A stretch of 64,000 nucleotides of DNA from Rossellomorea aquimaris (GCF_000935355.1 NZ_JXZC01000012.1:1-64000), one strand, 5' to 3'. Shown: positions 1 through 8,409, numbered from the stretch's first letter. The notes: generated from the letters alone by a model not told the origin. A program made the numbers and translations.

Positions 1-32
1 TAGTTTTCAGGGAATAAATTTTAATTTACCCC

Positions 33-60
33 TTGAAAAACACTGAAAATATTATATAAT
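33..60 (+). promoter_or_regulatory. Sigma-A-type promoter ahead of 5S rRNA
   Basis: TTGAAA (33-38) and TATAAT (55-60) are separated by 16 bases, close to the sigma-A consensus, and lie 26 bases upstream of the 5S gene. No recognisable 23S 3' end is seen in bases 1-32. The 5S-tRNA unit may therefore have its own start, or this may be an internal promoter of a larger rRNA operon whose 23S lies outside the window. Confidence 0.6.
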
Positions 61-85
61 AGTATTTGTCATTGTAAGCAATATG

Positions 86-202
<117 letters not shown>

Positions 203-210
203 TATATTAT

Positions 211-285
211 TCCGCAGTAGCTCAGTGGTAGAGCTATCGGCTGTTAACCGATCGGTCGCAAGTTCGAATCTTGCCTGCGGAGCCA
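211..285 (+). tRNA. tRNA-Asn (GTT)
   Basis: Cloverleaf with acceptor arms TCCGCAG/CTGCGGA, anticodon GTT in the loop CTGTTAA, a GTTCGAATC T-loop and an encoded CCA end. It follows the 5S gene by 8 bases and is the first of nine clustered tRNA genes. Confidence 0.95.
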
Positions 286-287
286 TT

Positions 288-360
288 GCTTCCATAGCTC
301 AGCAGGTAGAGTGCTTCCATGGTAAGGAAGAGGTCACCGGTTCGAGCCCGGTTGGAAGCT
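288..360 (+). tRNA. tRNA-Thr (GGT)
   Basis: Acceptor arms GCTTCCA/TGGAAGC, anticodon GGT in loop ATGGTAA, T-loop GTTCGAGCC. The 3' CCA is not encoded (the discriminator T is followed by TTTA), so the CCA must be added by tRNA nucleotidyltransferase. Only two bases separate it from tRNA-Asn. Confidence 0.92.
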
Positions 361-379
361 TTTATATTTTTATTTGAAT

Positions 380-454
380 GGCCCATTGGTCAAGCGGTTA
401 AGACACCGCCCTTTCACGGCGGTAACACGGGTTCGAATCCCGTATGGGTCACCA
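380..454 (+). tRNA. tRNA-Glu (TTC)
   Basis: Acceptor arms GGCCCAT/ATGGGTC (one G-T pair), anticodon TTC in loop CTTTCAC, T-loop GTTCGAATC, CCA encoded. It is followed by a short GNRA-loop hairpin. Confidence 0.94.
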
Positions 455-459
455 AAGTT

Positions 460-475
460 TTTTGCGCAAGCAAAA
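460..475 (+). repeat. Spacer hairpin 1 (GCAA tetraloop)
   Basis: TTTTGC / GCAAAA stem (460-465, 470-475) closed by GCAA, between tRNA-Glu and tRNA-Val. One of four related hairpins in the tRNA spacers; a possible processing signal. Confidence 0.6.
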
Positions 476-494
476 TAACTAACCATTACATATT

Positions 495-570
495 GGAGGA
501 TTAGCTCAGCTGGGAGAGCATCTGCCTTACAAGCAGAGGGTCGGCGGTTCGATCCCGTCATCCTCCACCA
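495..570 (+). tRNA. tRNA-Val (TAC)
   Basis: Acceptor arms GGAGGAT/ATCCTCC, anticodon TAC in loop CTTACAA, T-loop GTTCGATCC, CCA encoded. Confidence 0.95.
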
Positions 571-575
571 AGTTT

Positions 576-591
576 TTTTACGAAAGTAAAA
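576..591 (+). repeat. Spacer hairpin 2 (GAAA tetraloop)
   Basis: TTTTAC / GTAAAA stem (576-581, 586-591) closed by GAAA, after tRNA-Val. Compared with hairpin 1 the closing C-G is kept and the next pair changes from G-C to A-T on both arms, a compensatory change. Confidence 0.6.
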
Positions 592-605
592 TAAACTTCA
601 TTGAA

Positions 606-619
606 TTTGCGACAGCAAA
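606..619 (+). repeat. Spacer hairpin 3 (GACA loop)
   Basis: TTTGC / GCAAA stem (606-610, 615-619) with a GACA loop, between tRNA-Val and the second tRNA-Thr. It is a shorter relative of the other spacer hairpins. Confidence 0.45.
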
Positions 620-653
620 ATGTCTTTCCTTAAACACTTTTTAAATTCAATAT

Positions 654-729
<76 letters not shown>

Positions 730-742
730 TGTTTTTTTAGCT

Positions 743-826
743 GGAGGGGTAGCGAAGTGGCTAAACGCGGCGGACTGTAAATCCGCTCCTTCGGGTTCGG
801 CAGTTCGAATCTGCCCCCCTCCACCA
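743..826 (+). tRNA. tRNA-Tyr (GTA)
   Basis: An 84-base class II tRNA with a long variable arm (CTCCTTCGGG region), acceptor GGAGGGG/CCCCTCC, anticodon GTA in loop CTGTAAA, CCA encoded. Confidence 0.95.
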
Positions 827-892
827 CTGTATATTTAAGTGTAAAATGGACATCCTATAAATGTCCCTTTTTTATGCCATTAGAGTAATTAT

Positions 893-967
893 TGGGCTAT
901 AGCCAAGCGGTAAGGCATCGCACTTTGACTGCGACATGCGTTGGTTCGAATCCAGCTAGCCCAGCCA
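893..967 (+). tRNA. tRNA-Gln (TTG)
   Basis: Acceptor TGGGCTA/TAGCCCA, anticodon TTG in loop CTTTGAC, CCA encoded. Order Glu-Val-Thr-Tyr-Gln matches the B. subtilis cluster near rocF as recalled. Confidence 0.95.
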
Positions 968-971
968 TTAC

Positions 972-1044
972 GAGCCATTAGCTCAGTTGGTAGAGCATCT
1001 GACTTTTAATCAGAGGGTCGAAGGTTCGAGTCCTTCATGGCTCA
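972..1044 (+). tRNA. tRNA-Lys (TTT)
   Basis: Acceptor GAGCCAT/ATGGCTC, anticodon TTT in loop CTTTTAA. The bases after the discriminator read TCA rather than CCA, so the mature CCA end is probably not encoded. Confidence 0.93.
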
Positions 1045-1103
1045 TCACACATTTTCTCACATCGCATGGTGTGAGAATTTCTCTATAATCTTAATCACAT
1101 GAT

Positions 1104-1179
1104 GGGGCCTTAGCTCAGCTGGGAGAGCGCCTGCTTTGCACGCAGGAGGTCAGCGGTTCGATCCCGCTAGGCTCCACCA
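1104..1179 (+). tRNA. tRNA-Ala (TGC)
   Basis: Acceptor GGGGCCT/AGGCTCC, anticodon TGC in loop TTTGCAC, T-loop GTTCGATCC, CCA encoded. Last tRNA of the cluster. Confidence 0.95.
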
Positions 1180-1184
1180 AAGAT

Positions 1185-1200
1185 TTTTGCGAGAGCAAAA
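1185..1200 (+). repeat. Spacer hairpin 4 (GAGA tetraloop)
   Basis: TTTTGC / GCAAAA stem closed by GAGA, after tRNA-Ala. It uses the same stem as hairpin 1 with a different GNRA loop. Confidence 0.6.
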
Positions 1201-1257
1201 TATCTTTCCGTTTACGAAGCGTGAGCGAAGTAAACTAACCATACATACGACATGATT

Positions 1258-1293
1258 AAACCTTGAATCTTTTAGGAGATTTGAGGTTTTTTT
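1258..1293 (+). terminator. Terminator of the 5S-tRNA unit
   Basis: Arms starting AAACCT and ending AGGTTT form a 12-pair stem with two G-T wobbles around TTTTAGGA, followed by seven T residues. The 296 bases between this and the arginase start hold no convincing gene; only a promoter is seen there. Confidence 0.85.
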
Positions 1294-1522
1294 GTGTGTG
1301 AAGATAGAATGGGTATTAAATGCTACTATTTAGGCGTCGGTTTAAAGGATTGCTTAATTTATTATCGACTTTCCCGTATTTTCAAATCGCCCTTTACCCC
1401 GGACCACGAATCAATATCAATTTCCCCCACTGGCATCCTCGTCCAAAAAACGTCTACATAATCTTACACCATTCCACCTTTAATACCTCTACACACGCAT
1501 ATATATACACAATCCTGTCCAG

Positions 1523-1552
1523 TTGAACCATGGCTTATTGTATGGATAAAAT
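1523..1552 (+). promoter_or_regulatory. Candidate promoter for arginase
   Basis: TTGAAC (1523-1528), an 18-base spacer, TAAAAT (1547-1552), 37 bases ahead of the start codon. This differs from B. subtilis rocF, which uses sigma-L; no -24/-12 element was seen here. Confidence 0.5.
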
Positions 1553-1589
1553 AGAGGAGTAAATAAATTTCGAATTGGGGGAATTTTTC

Positions 1590-2492
1590 ATGAAGAAAAA
1601 CATTTCTATTATTGGTGTACCGATGGATTTAGGTCAAATGCGCAGAGGCGTGGATATGGGGCCGAGTGCTATCCGTTACGCCGGAATCGTTGAGCGTCTT
1701 GAAAACCTTGGGTATGAGATTAAGGACTTAGGGGACATCGAGATTGGCCAGGCAGAGCGTGTACATAATAATCCTGATACGAACCTGCGTAATTTGAAAG
1801 CGGTTGCTGAAGCCAGTGAGACGTTGGCTGGTAAGGTGAATGATGTTATCGGGAGTGGAGATTTCCCATTGATCTTTGGTGGAGACCACAGTATTGCGAT
1901 CGGAACATTGGCTGGCGTTTCTCCTCACTATGAGAATTTAGGTGTGATTTGGTATGACGCACATGGTGATTTGAATACAGGGGATACGTCTCCGTCAGGT
2001 AATATTCATGGCATGCCTCTTGCGGTGAGCCTGGGTATCGGCCATGAAGATTTGACAAGTATCGGGCAGAACTCACCAAAGATTAAGCCTGAAAACATTG
2101 TCATCATTGGAGCTCGTTCTTTAGATGAAGGAGAAAGAGAGTTAATTAAAGAAAAAGGCATTAAAGTATATACGATGCATGAAATCGATCGCCTTGGTAT
2201 GACGAAGGTAATGGAAGAGTCCATTGATTACTTGAAGAGTAAGACGGATGGCGTTCATTTATCTCTTGATTTAGATGGATTGGATCCTAGCGATGCTCCT
2301 GGGGTAGGGACTCCTGTTCTTGGGGGGATAAGCTACCGTGAGAGTCATTTGGCAATGGAGATGCTACAAGAAGCAGGAATTATTACATCTGCGGAATTTG
2401 TAGAAGTTAATCCTATTCTGGATGAAAAGAATAAAACGGCTACTGTAGCTGTAGCGTTGATGGGATCCCTGCTTGGAGAGAAATTACTATAA
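1590..2492 (+). CDS. rocF: Arginase
   Basis: Cytosolic manganese enzyme that hydrolyses L-arginine to ornithine and urea, the first step of arginine catabolism. The 300-residue product is the usual length. GGDHS (97-101), DAHGD (123-127), SLDLDGLDP (around 225-235) and a late FVEVNP segment are the metal-binding and substrate signatures of the ureohydrolase family. ATG at 1590 was chosen because GGGGGA sits 7 bases before it; an in-frame TTG at 1575 lies before that site. It is the first gene after the tRNA cluster, as in B. subtilis. Arginase rather than agmatinase is supported by the N-terminal IIGVPMDLGQ and GVDMGPSAIR segments. Confidence 0.95.
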   Translation: MKKNISIIGVPMDLGQMRRGVDMGPSAIRYAGIVERLENLGYEIKDLGDIEIGQAERVHNNPDTNLRNLKAVAEASETLAGKVNDVIGSGDFPLIFGGDHSIAIGTLAGVSPHYENLGVIWYDAHGDLNTGDTSPSGNIHGMPLAVSLGIGHEDLTSIGQNSPKIKPENIVIIGARSLDEGERELIKEKGIKVYTMHEIDRLGMTKVMEESIDYLKSKTDGVHLSLDLDGLDPSDAPGVGTPVLGGISYRESHLAMEMLQEAGIITSAEFVEVNPILDEKNKTATVAVALMGSLLGEKLL

Positions 2493-2579
2493 TTCATTCT
2501 GTTCTCGCAATGCTTCCCACATAAAGGACGGTAGAATATTTTAAGGTTGTCCGGGGTGACTTGTGAGAGTGAATAAATC

Positions 2580-2615
2580 AAAAAAGGCTGAGAACCCTTC
2601 AAGGTTCTCAGCCTT
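2580..2615 (-). terminator. Terminator downstream of the Spo0E-like gene
   Basis: A 13-bp perfect stem (AAGGCTGAGAACC / GGTTCTCAGCCTT) with a 6-base loop. The A-run at 2580-2585 becomes a T-run on the minus strand, so it terminates the small minus-strand gene and may also stop read-through from arginase. Confidence 0.8.
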
Positions 2616-2628
2616 CATCTATTTCTCT

Positions 2629-2790
2629 TCAATGGTGTTTTACCACTTGGTATTGATTTAATAGATCGTCAAGACGAGTACTCAAATCAACAACTTGCTC
2701 ATCGGCAAAGGAAGACTTTAATGCTAGCTCGACCATTTGGCGACGGCAGTCTTCAATTTGAAATAATAACTCATTCATTCTTCCCCTCAT
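2629..2790 (-). CDS. Spo0E-like aspartyl-phosphate phosphatase, 53 aa
   Basis: Small protein of the Spo0E family, whose members dephosphorylate Spo0A~P and delay sporulation. The 53 residues match the family pattern: LLFQIEDCRRQMVELA near the start (helix 1), SFADEQVVDLSTRLDDLL (helix 2) with the characteristic SxxxDxxV and LDxLLNxY signature (LLNQY at 43-47). AGGAGG lies 8 bases before the ATG at 2790, and a strong terminator follows. It is transcribed against sigW, and its start is about 110 bases from the sigma-W promoter. Which paralogue it is (Spo0E, YisI, YnzD type) cannot be told. Confidence 0.85.
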   Translation of the reverse strand: MRGRMNELLFQIEDCRRQMVELALKSSFADEQVVDLSTRLDDLLNQYQVVKHH

Positions 2791-2897
2791 TTCGAGATCC
2801 TCCTACAAATAGAAATAATTAGTTCCTTTATACCCTTTTTCTAATAATTGTAAACATTTTTCCTGGAAAATTTGTTAGGATAGTAATATAAAAAATT

Positions 2898-2924
2898 TGA
2901 AACCTTTTGATAGGGTGTTACGTA
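2898..2924 (+). promoter_or_regulatory. Sigma-W autoregulatory promoter
   Basis: TGAAAC (2898-2903), 17 bases, then CGTA (2921-2924). This is the ECF sigma-W consensus and lies 35 bases ahead of sigW, as expected for an autoregulated sigma factor gene. Confidence 0.88.
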
Positions 2925-2958
2925 TATAAATATAGCCGCATAGAGCGGAGGTTGTGAA

Positions 2959-3522
2959 ATGGAAGCATTAGTGAAAAAGCGGATAAAACAAGTGTTGAAA
3001 GGTGATCAGAACGCATTTGCAGAATTAGTCGAGCTTTATAAGGATAAAGTGTTTCAAATTTGCTACCGGATGCTTGGTAATCGTCATGAGGCAGAGGATA
3101 TTGCTCAAGAGGCTTTTATCAGGGCATATGTAAATATTGAAACCTTCAATCAAAAGAGAAAGTTTTCTACTTGGCTCTTTCGGATAGCGACGAATCTATG
3201 TATCGACCGGATCCGGAAGAAGAAGCCGGATTATTTCTTAGATGCAGAGGTAGCAGGGACTGAGGGTCTGACGATGTATTCACAGGTGGCAGCGGATGTT
3301 CAGCTTCCGGAAGATGAAGTGGAGAATATGGAGCTGCAGGAAACCATTCAGAAGGAAATTTCCAAGTTACCCGAGAAATATCGATCGGTCATTGTTTTAA
3401 AATATATTGAAGAGCTTCCTCTTCAAGAAATCAGTGAGATATTGGATCTACCCCTGGGAACGGTTAAAACAAGAGTACATAGAGGGCGGGAAGCTCTCCG
3501 TAAACAATTAAGATCACTGTAG
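2959..3522 (+). CDS. sigW: RNA polymerase ECF sigma factor SigW
   Basis: Directs RNA polymerase to the cell-envelope stress regulon (membrane-active agents, alkaline shock). The 187 residues contain sigma region 2 (DKVFQICYRMLGNRHEAEDIAQEAFI, with the DIAQEAF core element) and region 4.2 (LPLQEISEILDLPLGTVKTRVHRGREALR, a helix-turn-helix reading -35). It lies just before the anti-sigma gene with a 15-base gap and has its own TGAAAC/CGTA promoter, so it is an autoregulated sigW-rsiW operon. GGAGG is 7 bases before the ATG. Identity as SigW rather than another ECF factor rests on the following rsiW and cdaA genes. Confidence 0.95.
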   Translation: MEALVKKRIKQVLKGDQNAFAELVELYKDKVFQICYRMLGNRHEAEDIAQEAFIRAYVNIETFNQKRKFSTWLFRIATNLCIDRIRKKKPDYFLDAEVAGTEGLTMYSQVAADVQLPEDEVENMELQETIQKEISKLPEKYRSVIVLKYIEELPLQEISEILDLPLGTVKTRVHRGREALRKQLRSL

Positions 3523-3537
3523 AGAGGGTGAGTGAAC

Positions 3538-4170
3538 ATGAAGCCTTGTCCTGAAGAAATCATCGGGTATATGCATGATTATTTAGATGGAGATTTAAAT
3601 AGAGAAGAAGAGGAAACGTTGAAACATCATTTGCAGGAATGCAGTGAGTGTCAGCACCACTTCCATGAGTTGAAAAAAGCGATTGCGTTTGTACAGAGCA
3701 CATCTCACATCAGTGCTTCTACAGACTTTACGGATAAAGTCATGTCAAGATTACCGAAAGAGAAGAAGAAGGTGGGTGTAAAGAGATGGTTCAGGCACCA
3801 CCCGCTACTCACGGCTGCTGCACTATTCCTGTTCTTCATGACCGGGAGTTTCCTCACTTCCTGGAATGATGATCAGGCTTTCTCTTTTACTAAAAATGCT
3901 AAATTAGTCGTTCAGGATCATACGGTTGTCGTACCTGAAGGTGAAGTCGTAAATGGAGATCTGACGGTTCGAAATGGCGATGTGAAAATAGAAGGAAAAG
4001 TAACAGGGAATGTCACGGTCATCAATGGAAAGCAGTACTTGGCTTCTGCAGGGAGCGTAACGGGAGAAATCCATGAAATCGATGAGGCATTCGAGTGGCT
4101 TTGGTACCAGATCAAAAAAGGGGCTAAAGACACGTTAGATTGGGGAAATTCGCAACTTGAAGAAAAGTAG
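3538..4170 (+). CDS. rsiW: Anti-sigma-W factor RsiW
   Basis: Single-pass membrane protein that holds SigW inactive until it is cleaved by regulated proteolysis under envelope stress. The N-terminal zinc anti-sigma domain has H31-x3-C35-x2-C38. A transmembrane segment follows near 86-106 (HPLLTAAALFLFFMTGSF). The extracellular part carries a repeating NGD/NGK pattern (DLTVRNGDVKIEGKVTGNV) suggestive of a short beta-helix. The ATG at 3538 was chosen over the in-frame GTG at 3532 because AGGG is 9 bases away from the former and too close to the latter. Confidence 0.94.
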   Translation: MKPCPEEIIGYMHDYLDGDLNREEEETLKHHLQECSECQHHFHELKKAIAFVQSTSHISASTDFTDKVMSRLPKEKKKVGVKRWFRHHPLLTAAALFLFFMTGSFLTSWNDDQAFSFTKNAKLVVQDHTVVVPEGEVVNGDLTVRNGDVKIEGKVTGNVTVINGKQYLASAGSVTGEIHEIDEAFEWLWYQIKKGAKDTLDWGNSQLEEK

Positions 4171-4196
4171 GATAAAATAGAGGGGATGGAATGTAA

Positions 4197-4207
4197 GGTC
4201 CGTCCCT
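4197..4207 (+). repeat. GGTCCGTCCCT word, copy 1
   Basis: First of seven copies of an 11-base word (see findings). It lies between the rsiW stop codon and its terminator. Confidence 0.6.
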
Positions 4208-4213
4208 AAAGGG

Positions 4214-4243
4214 CTGACACTTTTGTTTTTGTGTCAGTTTTTT
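4214..4243 (+). terminator. sigW-rsiW terminator
   Basis: CTGACAC / GTGTCAG stem with a 10-base T-rich loop, followed by TTTTTT. It separates the sigW-rsiW unit from cdaA. Confidence 0.85.
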
Positions 4244-4306
4244 CATGCAAAAACGTGAGTTCATGAATAGAAAAGAAAGAATCATGAAGCCGTGGGTGTC
4301 TTTCAT

Positions 4307-4332
4307 TTGACAGTTAAAAAATGTGCTATAAT
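4307..4332 (+). promoter_or_regulatory. Promoter of the cdaA-cdaR-glmM operon
   Basis: A perfect TTGACA (4307-4312) and a perfect TATAAT (4327-4332) with a TGC extension (extended -10). The spacer is only 14 bases instead of about 17, so the promoter may depend mainly on the extended -10. Confidence 0.65.
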
Positions 4333-4404
4333 GGGAACGTTACGAAAATGGAGAAGCCACACATGGCGGCTTACGCTTTCGATTAAGCTATTGGAGGATG
4401 TAAT

Positions 4405-5241
4405 ATGCCGTTTATCAATATTTTTTCGGATTACTCCGCGCTGGATTATGTCTCTGATATTGTAGATATACTCGTAGTATGGTTTGTAATCTATAAACTG
4501 ATCATGCTGATAAAAGGAACGAAAGCAGTACAATTATTAAAAGGTATTTTTGTCATTATCATTGTGAGAGGTCTTAGTAGTATCTTCGGATTGGATACTC
4601 TGGGCTGGATGATGGAACAAGCCCTTACATGGGGGTTCCTGGCGATTATCATCATTTTCCAGCCTGAGCTCCGCAGGGCCCTTGAACAACTCGGAAGGGG
4701 ACGTTTATTCTCGAGGTCCGGACTTCAGGAAGAAGAAGAGCAGGAGCAGATGATTGAATCAATGACGAAGGCCGTAAGTTATATGGCAAAGCGTCGAATC
4801 GGTGCCCTCCTTACCCTTGAGCGGGAAACAGGAATGAGTGATTATATTGAAACAGGTATTCCACTGGATGCCAAGATTACATCTCAATTGCTGATCAATA
4901 TCTTTATCCCTAATACACCTCTTCATGATGGAGCTGTTATCATTCAAAAAAATCAAATTGCTGCAGCGGCGTGTTATCTTCCATTATCGGAAAGCCCTTT
5001 TATTTCAAAAGAATTGGGCACAAGACACCGGGCGGCACTTGGCGTCAGTGAAGTAACAGATAGTATTACAATTGTTGTATCAGAAGAAACGGGAGCTATC
5101 TCCATTACGAAAAATGGAGAGTTACATCGCGACCTCTCTTTGGAGCGCTTCAGGGAAATTCTTACGGTAGAGCTCATCGGCGATAAGACGAATGCTTCCT
5201 CAACGAAATGGAGCTTTAGGGGGAAGAAAGATAATGGATAA
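4405..5241 (+). CDS. cdaA: Diadenylate cyclase CdaA
   Basis: Membrane enzyme that joins two ATP molecules into c-di-AMP, the second messenger for potassium and cell-wall homeostasis. Three hydrophobic helices occupy about residues 10-85, followed by a short linker (EEEEQEQM) and the DAC domain. The catalytic signatures DGA (175-177) and TRHR (206-209) are intact. The 278-residue length fits the family. GGAGG precedes the ATG at 4405. The gene overlaps cdaR by 8 bases, so the two are translationally coupled; glmM follows in the same operon, as throughout the Firmicutes. Confidence 0.96.
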   Translation: MPFINIFSDYSALDYVSDIVDILVVWFVIYKLIMLIKGTKAVQLLKGIFVIIIVRGLSSIFGLDTLGWMMEQALTWGFLAIIIIFQPELRRALEQLGRGRLFSRSGLQEEEEQEQMIESMTKAVSYMAKRRIGALLTLERETGMSDYIETGIPLDAKITSQLLINIFIPNTPLHDGAVIIQKNQIAAAACYLPLSESPFISKELGTRHRAALGVSEVTDSITIVVSEETGAISITKNGELHRDLSLERFREILTVELIGDKTNASSTKWSFRGKKDNG

Positions 5242-6475
5242 ATTCATGGAAAGTCGTTGGTTCATGCGAATTGTCGGACTGATGTTAGCATTCATTCTCT
5301 ATCTATCCGTTAACTTTGATGAAATACAGAAGACGGCTAGCAATAATAACGGCAACTCTCAAAATGCGATTGAAACGATCCAGGACGTCCCGCTTGAAGT
5401 TTTCTATGATCGTGAGAATTTAGAAGTAAGCGGCTTGCCTGATACGGTGAATGTAACGGTGGAAGGATCCAGGGCGATCGTACAACAGGCTAAACAAGTG
5501 AAGGATTTCAGAGTCTACGTGGATTTGAATGATATCGGAATCGGTGAGCATCAGGTTGAAATTCAGATTGATAATATTTCCGAGAAACTTGATGTCAAAC
5601 TCGATCCGGACTTTGTCAATATATCGGTTCAAGAAAAGGTCACAGAAGAATTTACAGTTGAACCTCAATTCAATGAAAGTATTTTATCCAATGGGTATGA
5701 AGCAGAAGGTCTTGCTGTGGATCCAAAAACAGTGAAAGTGACGGGCTCAAAGGATGAAGTAGAACAAATTGCATATGTCATTGCAACTCTTGATTTAGAT
5801 GAAGAAATCAATGAAAATGTGACAAGGGAAGCCCGGGTACAAGTACTTGACCGTGAGTATAACAAATTAGATGTCCAAATTGATCCGGAAGTGGTCGAGG
5901 TGACCGTTTCGGTAGCGAACCCGAGTAAAAGTGTACCTGTCACCATAAAACAAAATGGGAGCCTTCCTGAGGGCACGACCCTGGAGTCGATTTCCGTTGA
6001 ACCTGAAGAGGCAACGATTTTTGGCAGACAGGAAGTATTGGATACAGTGGAAGAATTGCTGGCAGAGATTGATCTATCGAAGATTACGAAGGACTCAACC
6101 ATTGCGGTACCACTTGCCTTGCAAGATGGTTTAAATAAAGTGGCCCCTGAGGAAGTAAAGGTGAATATCGATGTCAATACAACCGAAGAAAAGAGCCTTT
6201 CAGGACTTGAAATTACACCACAGGGATTAGCTGAAGAATATGAGTATACTATCATGTCTCCTGAAGAGGGTCTGGTAGACGTAGCGTTGAAAGGTGAGAA
6301 TGCACAAGTGAGCAAAGTGACGAAAGATGATTTCTCACTGGCTCTCGATCTTTCAGGGCTCGAACCAGGCGAGCATGAGGTGGAAATAGTGGCAGAAGGG
6401 CCCGAGGATATTGAATGGACCCTGTCTCAGCAAACAGTAAAAGTAGAAATTAAAGAAAAGAACACATCAGCATAA
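5234..6475 (+). CDS. cdaR: CdaA regulatory protein CdaR (YbbR domains)
   Basis: Membrane-anchored extracytoplasmic partner that modulates CdaA. One N-terminal transmembrane segment ([18 protein letters not shown], about 9-26) is followed by four YbbR-type beta domains, roughly 50-130, 140-215, 225-305 and 315-405, each with the recurring V-x-V-x-G pattern. The 413-residue product is somewhat shorter than I recall for B. subtilis CdaR; the C-terminal tail after repeat 4 is short. ATG at 5234 was chosen because GGGGGA precedes it inside the end of cdaA; an upstream in-frame ATG at 5192 lacks a site and would extend the overlap. Confidence 0.92.
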   Translation: MDKFMESRWFMRIVGLMLAFILYLSVNFDEIQKTASNNNGNSQNAIETIQDVPLEVFYDRENLEVSGLPDTVNVTVEGSRAIVQQAKQVKDFRVYVDLNDIGIGEHQVEIQIDNISEKLDVKLDPDFVNISVQEKVTEEFTVEPQFNESILSNGYEAEGLAVDPKTVKVTGSKDEVEQIAYVIATLDLDEEINENVTREARVQVLDREYNKLDVQIDPEVVEVTVSVANPSKSVPVTIKQNGSLPEGTTLESISVEPEEATIFGRQEVLDTVEELLAEIDLSKITKDSTIAVPLALQDGLNKVAPEEVKVNIDVNTTEEKSLSGLEITPQGLAEEYEYTIMSPEEGLVDVALKGENAQVSKVTKDDFSLALDLSGLEPGEHEVEIVAEGPEDIEWTLSQQTVKVEIKEKNTSA

Positions 6476-6500
6476 GAGCTGTAAAAAGGAGAGAATGACA

Positions 6501-7850
6501 ATGGGTAAGTATTTTGGAACGGATGGAGTAAGAGGTGTGGCTAATGCAGAGTTAACACCGGAATTAGCATTTAAGCTTGGTCGTTTTGGTGGATATGTTC
6601 TAACAAAGGATGCTACGCGTCCCAAAATATTGATTGGAAGAGATACCCGGATTTCCGGACATATGCTGGAGGGGGCTCTTGTTGCGGGACTTCTATCAAT
6701 TGGTGCAGAAGTGATGCGCTTGGGTGTTATTTCAACTCCAGGGGTTGCTTACTTAACGAAAGCGCTGGGAGCACAGGCTGGTGTCATGATTTCTGCTTCT
6801 CATAATCCGGTTGCAGATAACGGCATTAAATTCTTCGGACCGGATGGATTCAAGCTATCAGATGACCAGGAAAACGAAATTGAAGATCTATTAGACCAAC
6901 CCGTTGACGGGCTGCCTCGTCCGACCGGAGCTGATTTAGGACAAGTCAGTGACTATTTTGAAGGTGGACAAAAATATCTGCAGTATTTAAAACAGTCAGT
7001 AGATGAAGATTTCGATGGCTTACATATTGCGTTAGACTGTGCACATGGGGCAACTTCTGCTCTTGCTACTCATCTGTTTGCTGATTTGGATGCTGATATC
7101 TCTACGATGGGCGCATCACCAAACGGATTAAACATTAATGAAGGTGTAGGATCTACCCACCCTGAAGCACTTGCTGAAATGGTGAAGGAGAAAGGTGCAG
7201 ATTTAGGACTTGCCTTTGATGGAGATGGAGATCGGATCATCGCGATCGACGAGCATGGGCAGATTGTGGACGGAGATCAGATCATGTACATCTGCGGTAA
7301 ATACTTAAAGTCCCAAGGTCAATTAAAACAGTCTACAGTCGTTTCTACTGTCATGAGTAATCTCGGCTTCCATAAAGGGCTTGAAGAGCACGGTATCCAA
7401 AGCATTCAAACGGCGGTTGGCGATCGCTATGTAGTGGAAGAAATGAAGAAAAATGGCTATACTCTGGGCGGTGAGCAATCAGGCCACATCATCTTCCTGG
7501 ATTACAATACAACAGGTGACGGTCTGTTAACGGGTATCCAACTCGTAAACATTATGAAAATGACCGGTAAATCATTATCTGAACTGGCGGGAGAAATGCA
7601 AAAGTTCCCTCAAAAGCTTGTGAATGTAAGAGTGACAGACAAGCATCATGTAACAGATAACGAAACCGTCAAAAATGTGATCGAAAAGGTTGAAGAAGAA
7701 ATGAACGGAAATGGTCGTATCCTTGTTCGTCCTTCTGGAACTGAGCCGTTAGTACGTGTAATGGCAGAAGCGCCTACAGAGGAACTTTGTGAGCGTTATG
7801 TAAATGAAATCGTACAAGTGGTTGACGAAGAAATGGGTTTAAATGAATAG
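6501..7850 (+). CDS. glmM: Phosphoglucosamine mutase GlmM
   Basis: Interconverts glucosamine-6-phosphate and glucosamine-1-phosphate on the way to UDP-GlcNAc for peptidoglycan. The 449-residue product begins [12 protein letters not shown]. The phosphoserine loop ISASHNP has the catalytic Ser at 100; the metal site DGDGDR lies near 240 and the phosphate-binding RPSGTEP near 408-414. The second ATG (6501) was chosen because GGAGA lies 8 bases before it; the ATG at 6495 is only two bases from the site. It is the third gene of the cdaA operon. CdaA-CdaR-GlmM form a complex in related species in which GlmM inhibits CdaA. Confidence 0.97.
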   Translation: MGKYFGTDGVRGVANAELTPELAFKLGRFGGYVLTKDATRPKILIGRDTRISGHMLEGALVAGLLSIGAEVMRLGVISTPGVAYLTKALGAQAGVMISASHNPVADNGIKFFGPDGFKLSDDQENEIEDLLDQPVDGLPRPTGADLGQVSDYFEGGQKYLQYLKQSVDEDFDGLHIALDCAHGATSALATHLFADLDADISTMGASPNGLNINEGVGSTHPEALAEMVKEKGADLGLAFDGDGDRIIAIDEHGQIVDGDQIMYICGKYLKSQGQLKQSTVVSTVMSNLGFHKGLEEHGIQSIQTAVGDRYVVEEMKKNGYTLGGEQSGHIIFLDYNTTGDGLLTGIQLVNIMKMTGKSLSELAGEMQKFPQKLVNVRVTDKHHVTDNETVKNVIEKVEEEMNGNGRILVRPSGTEPLVRVMAEAPTEELCERYVNEIVQVVDEEMGLNE

Positions 7851-7861
7851 TTGATTTTTTG

Positions 7862-7898
7862 TGCATAAGGGGTCAACAGATGCCCCTTATGCATATTT
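7862..7898 (+). terminator. Terminator after glmM
   Basis: TGCATAAGGGG / CCCCTTATGCA, an 11-bp perfect stem with a 10-base loop. The downstream tail ATATTTAAT is T-poor, so termination may be partial and some transcription could enter the glmS leader. Confidence 0.7.
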
Positions 7899-8042
7899 AA
7901 TAAGAAGAGTCCTTTTGAACGGGGGCTTAAGTTTCCCCAATGATGTCCTAAGAGAGAAGGTTTGTTACCACTTGGTTTATCACTGCTCTGTTGCGGGAAC
8001 ATGACAATGGGATAACAACTTCTTGTACTGATCAGATTTTTA

Positions 8043-8072
8043 TTGACTAAGGGAAACCTGCTAGTGTATGAT
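8043..8072 (+). promoter_or_regulatory. glmS promoter
   Basis: TTGACT (8043-8048), 18 bases, TATGAT (8067-8072), ending about 78 bases before the ribozyme cleavage site. Confidence 0.65.
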
Positions 8073-8144
8073 GATTTTGTTTTCGTTTTTCAAATTAAAT
8101 GGAAATGAGTCAAGAAGGAAAGGTGGATAGTGAGTCATCATCTT

Positions 8145-8312
8145 TATAAAGCGCCAGGGCTAAACGATGGATACGACAAGAATCGTTTAGTTGACGAGGT
8201 GGAGGTTTATCGAGCATTCGGCGGATGCCTCCCGGTTCGCATGTGTCACCGAACCGAAAGTTTCTTCCTTAAATCGTTGAGGCAACTTAATGGACAAAGG
8301 GAAGAAAAAAGC
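8145..8312 (+). ncRNA. glmS ribozyme (GlcN6P-sensing riboswitch)
   Basis: Self-cleaving RNA that uses glucosamine-6-phosphate as cofactor, so that excess product destroys the glmS message. The predicted cleavage site lies between A8150 and G8151 in AAA/GCGCCAGGGC. The conserved core is present: GACGAGGTGGAGGTTTATCGA (8193 onward, the first 20 bases shown here are enough to identify it), CGGCGGATGCCTCCCGG just after, and the distal GACAAAGGGAAGAAA near 8293-8307. The hairpin CTAAACGAT / ATCGTTTAG forms P2. The 3' boundary is approximate. It lies about 100 bases upstream of glmS. Confidence 0.93.
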
Positions 8313-8344
8313 GACCAATGTAAATACTAATGACAAACAGAGAT

Positions 8345-8383
8345 AAGGGGGCAAGTTGTCCCCAAAAGAGTTCTTGCCCCCTT
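8345..8383 (+). promoter_or_regulatory. Hairpin between ribozyme and glmS start
   Basis: AAGGGGGCAAG / CTTGCCCCCTT forms an 11-bp perfect stem with a 17-base loop. The 5' arm GGGG can instead pair with the CCCC at 8360-8363 inside the loop, so two structures compete. No T-tract follows, and the stem ends about 9 bases before the GGGAGG ribosome binding site. Confidence 0.6.
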
Positions 8384-8409
8384 GTATGTTCAGGGAGGAT
8401 ATATTAATT

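Noticed and set aside
1..32. Possible 3' end of 23S rRNA
   Set aside because: No recognisable conserved 23S terminal sequence is present in these bases.
1320..1526. 68-codon open frame before arginase
   Set aside because: No ribosome site, atypical composition, and it overlaps the arginase promoter.
8130..8330. 66-codon frame
   Set aside because: It lies across the glmS ribozyme, whose RNA structure explains the conservation.
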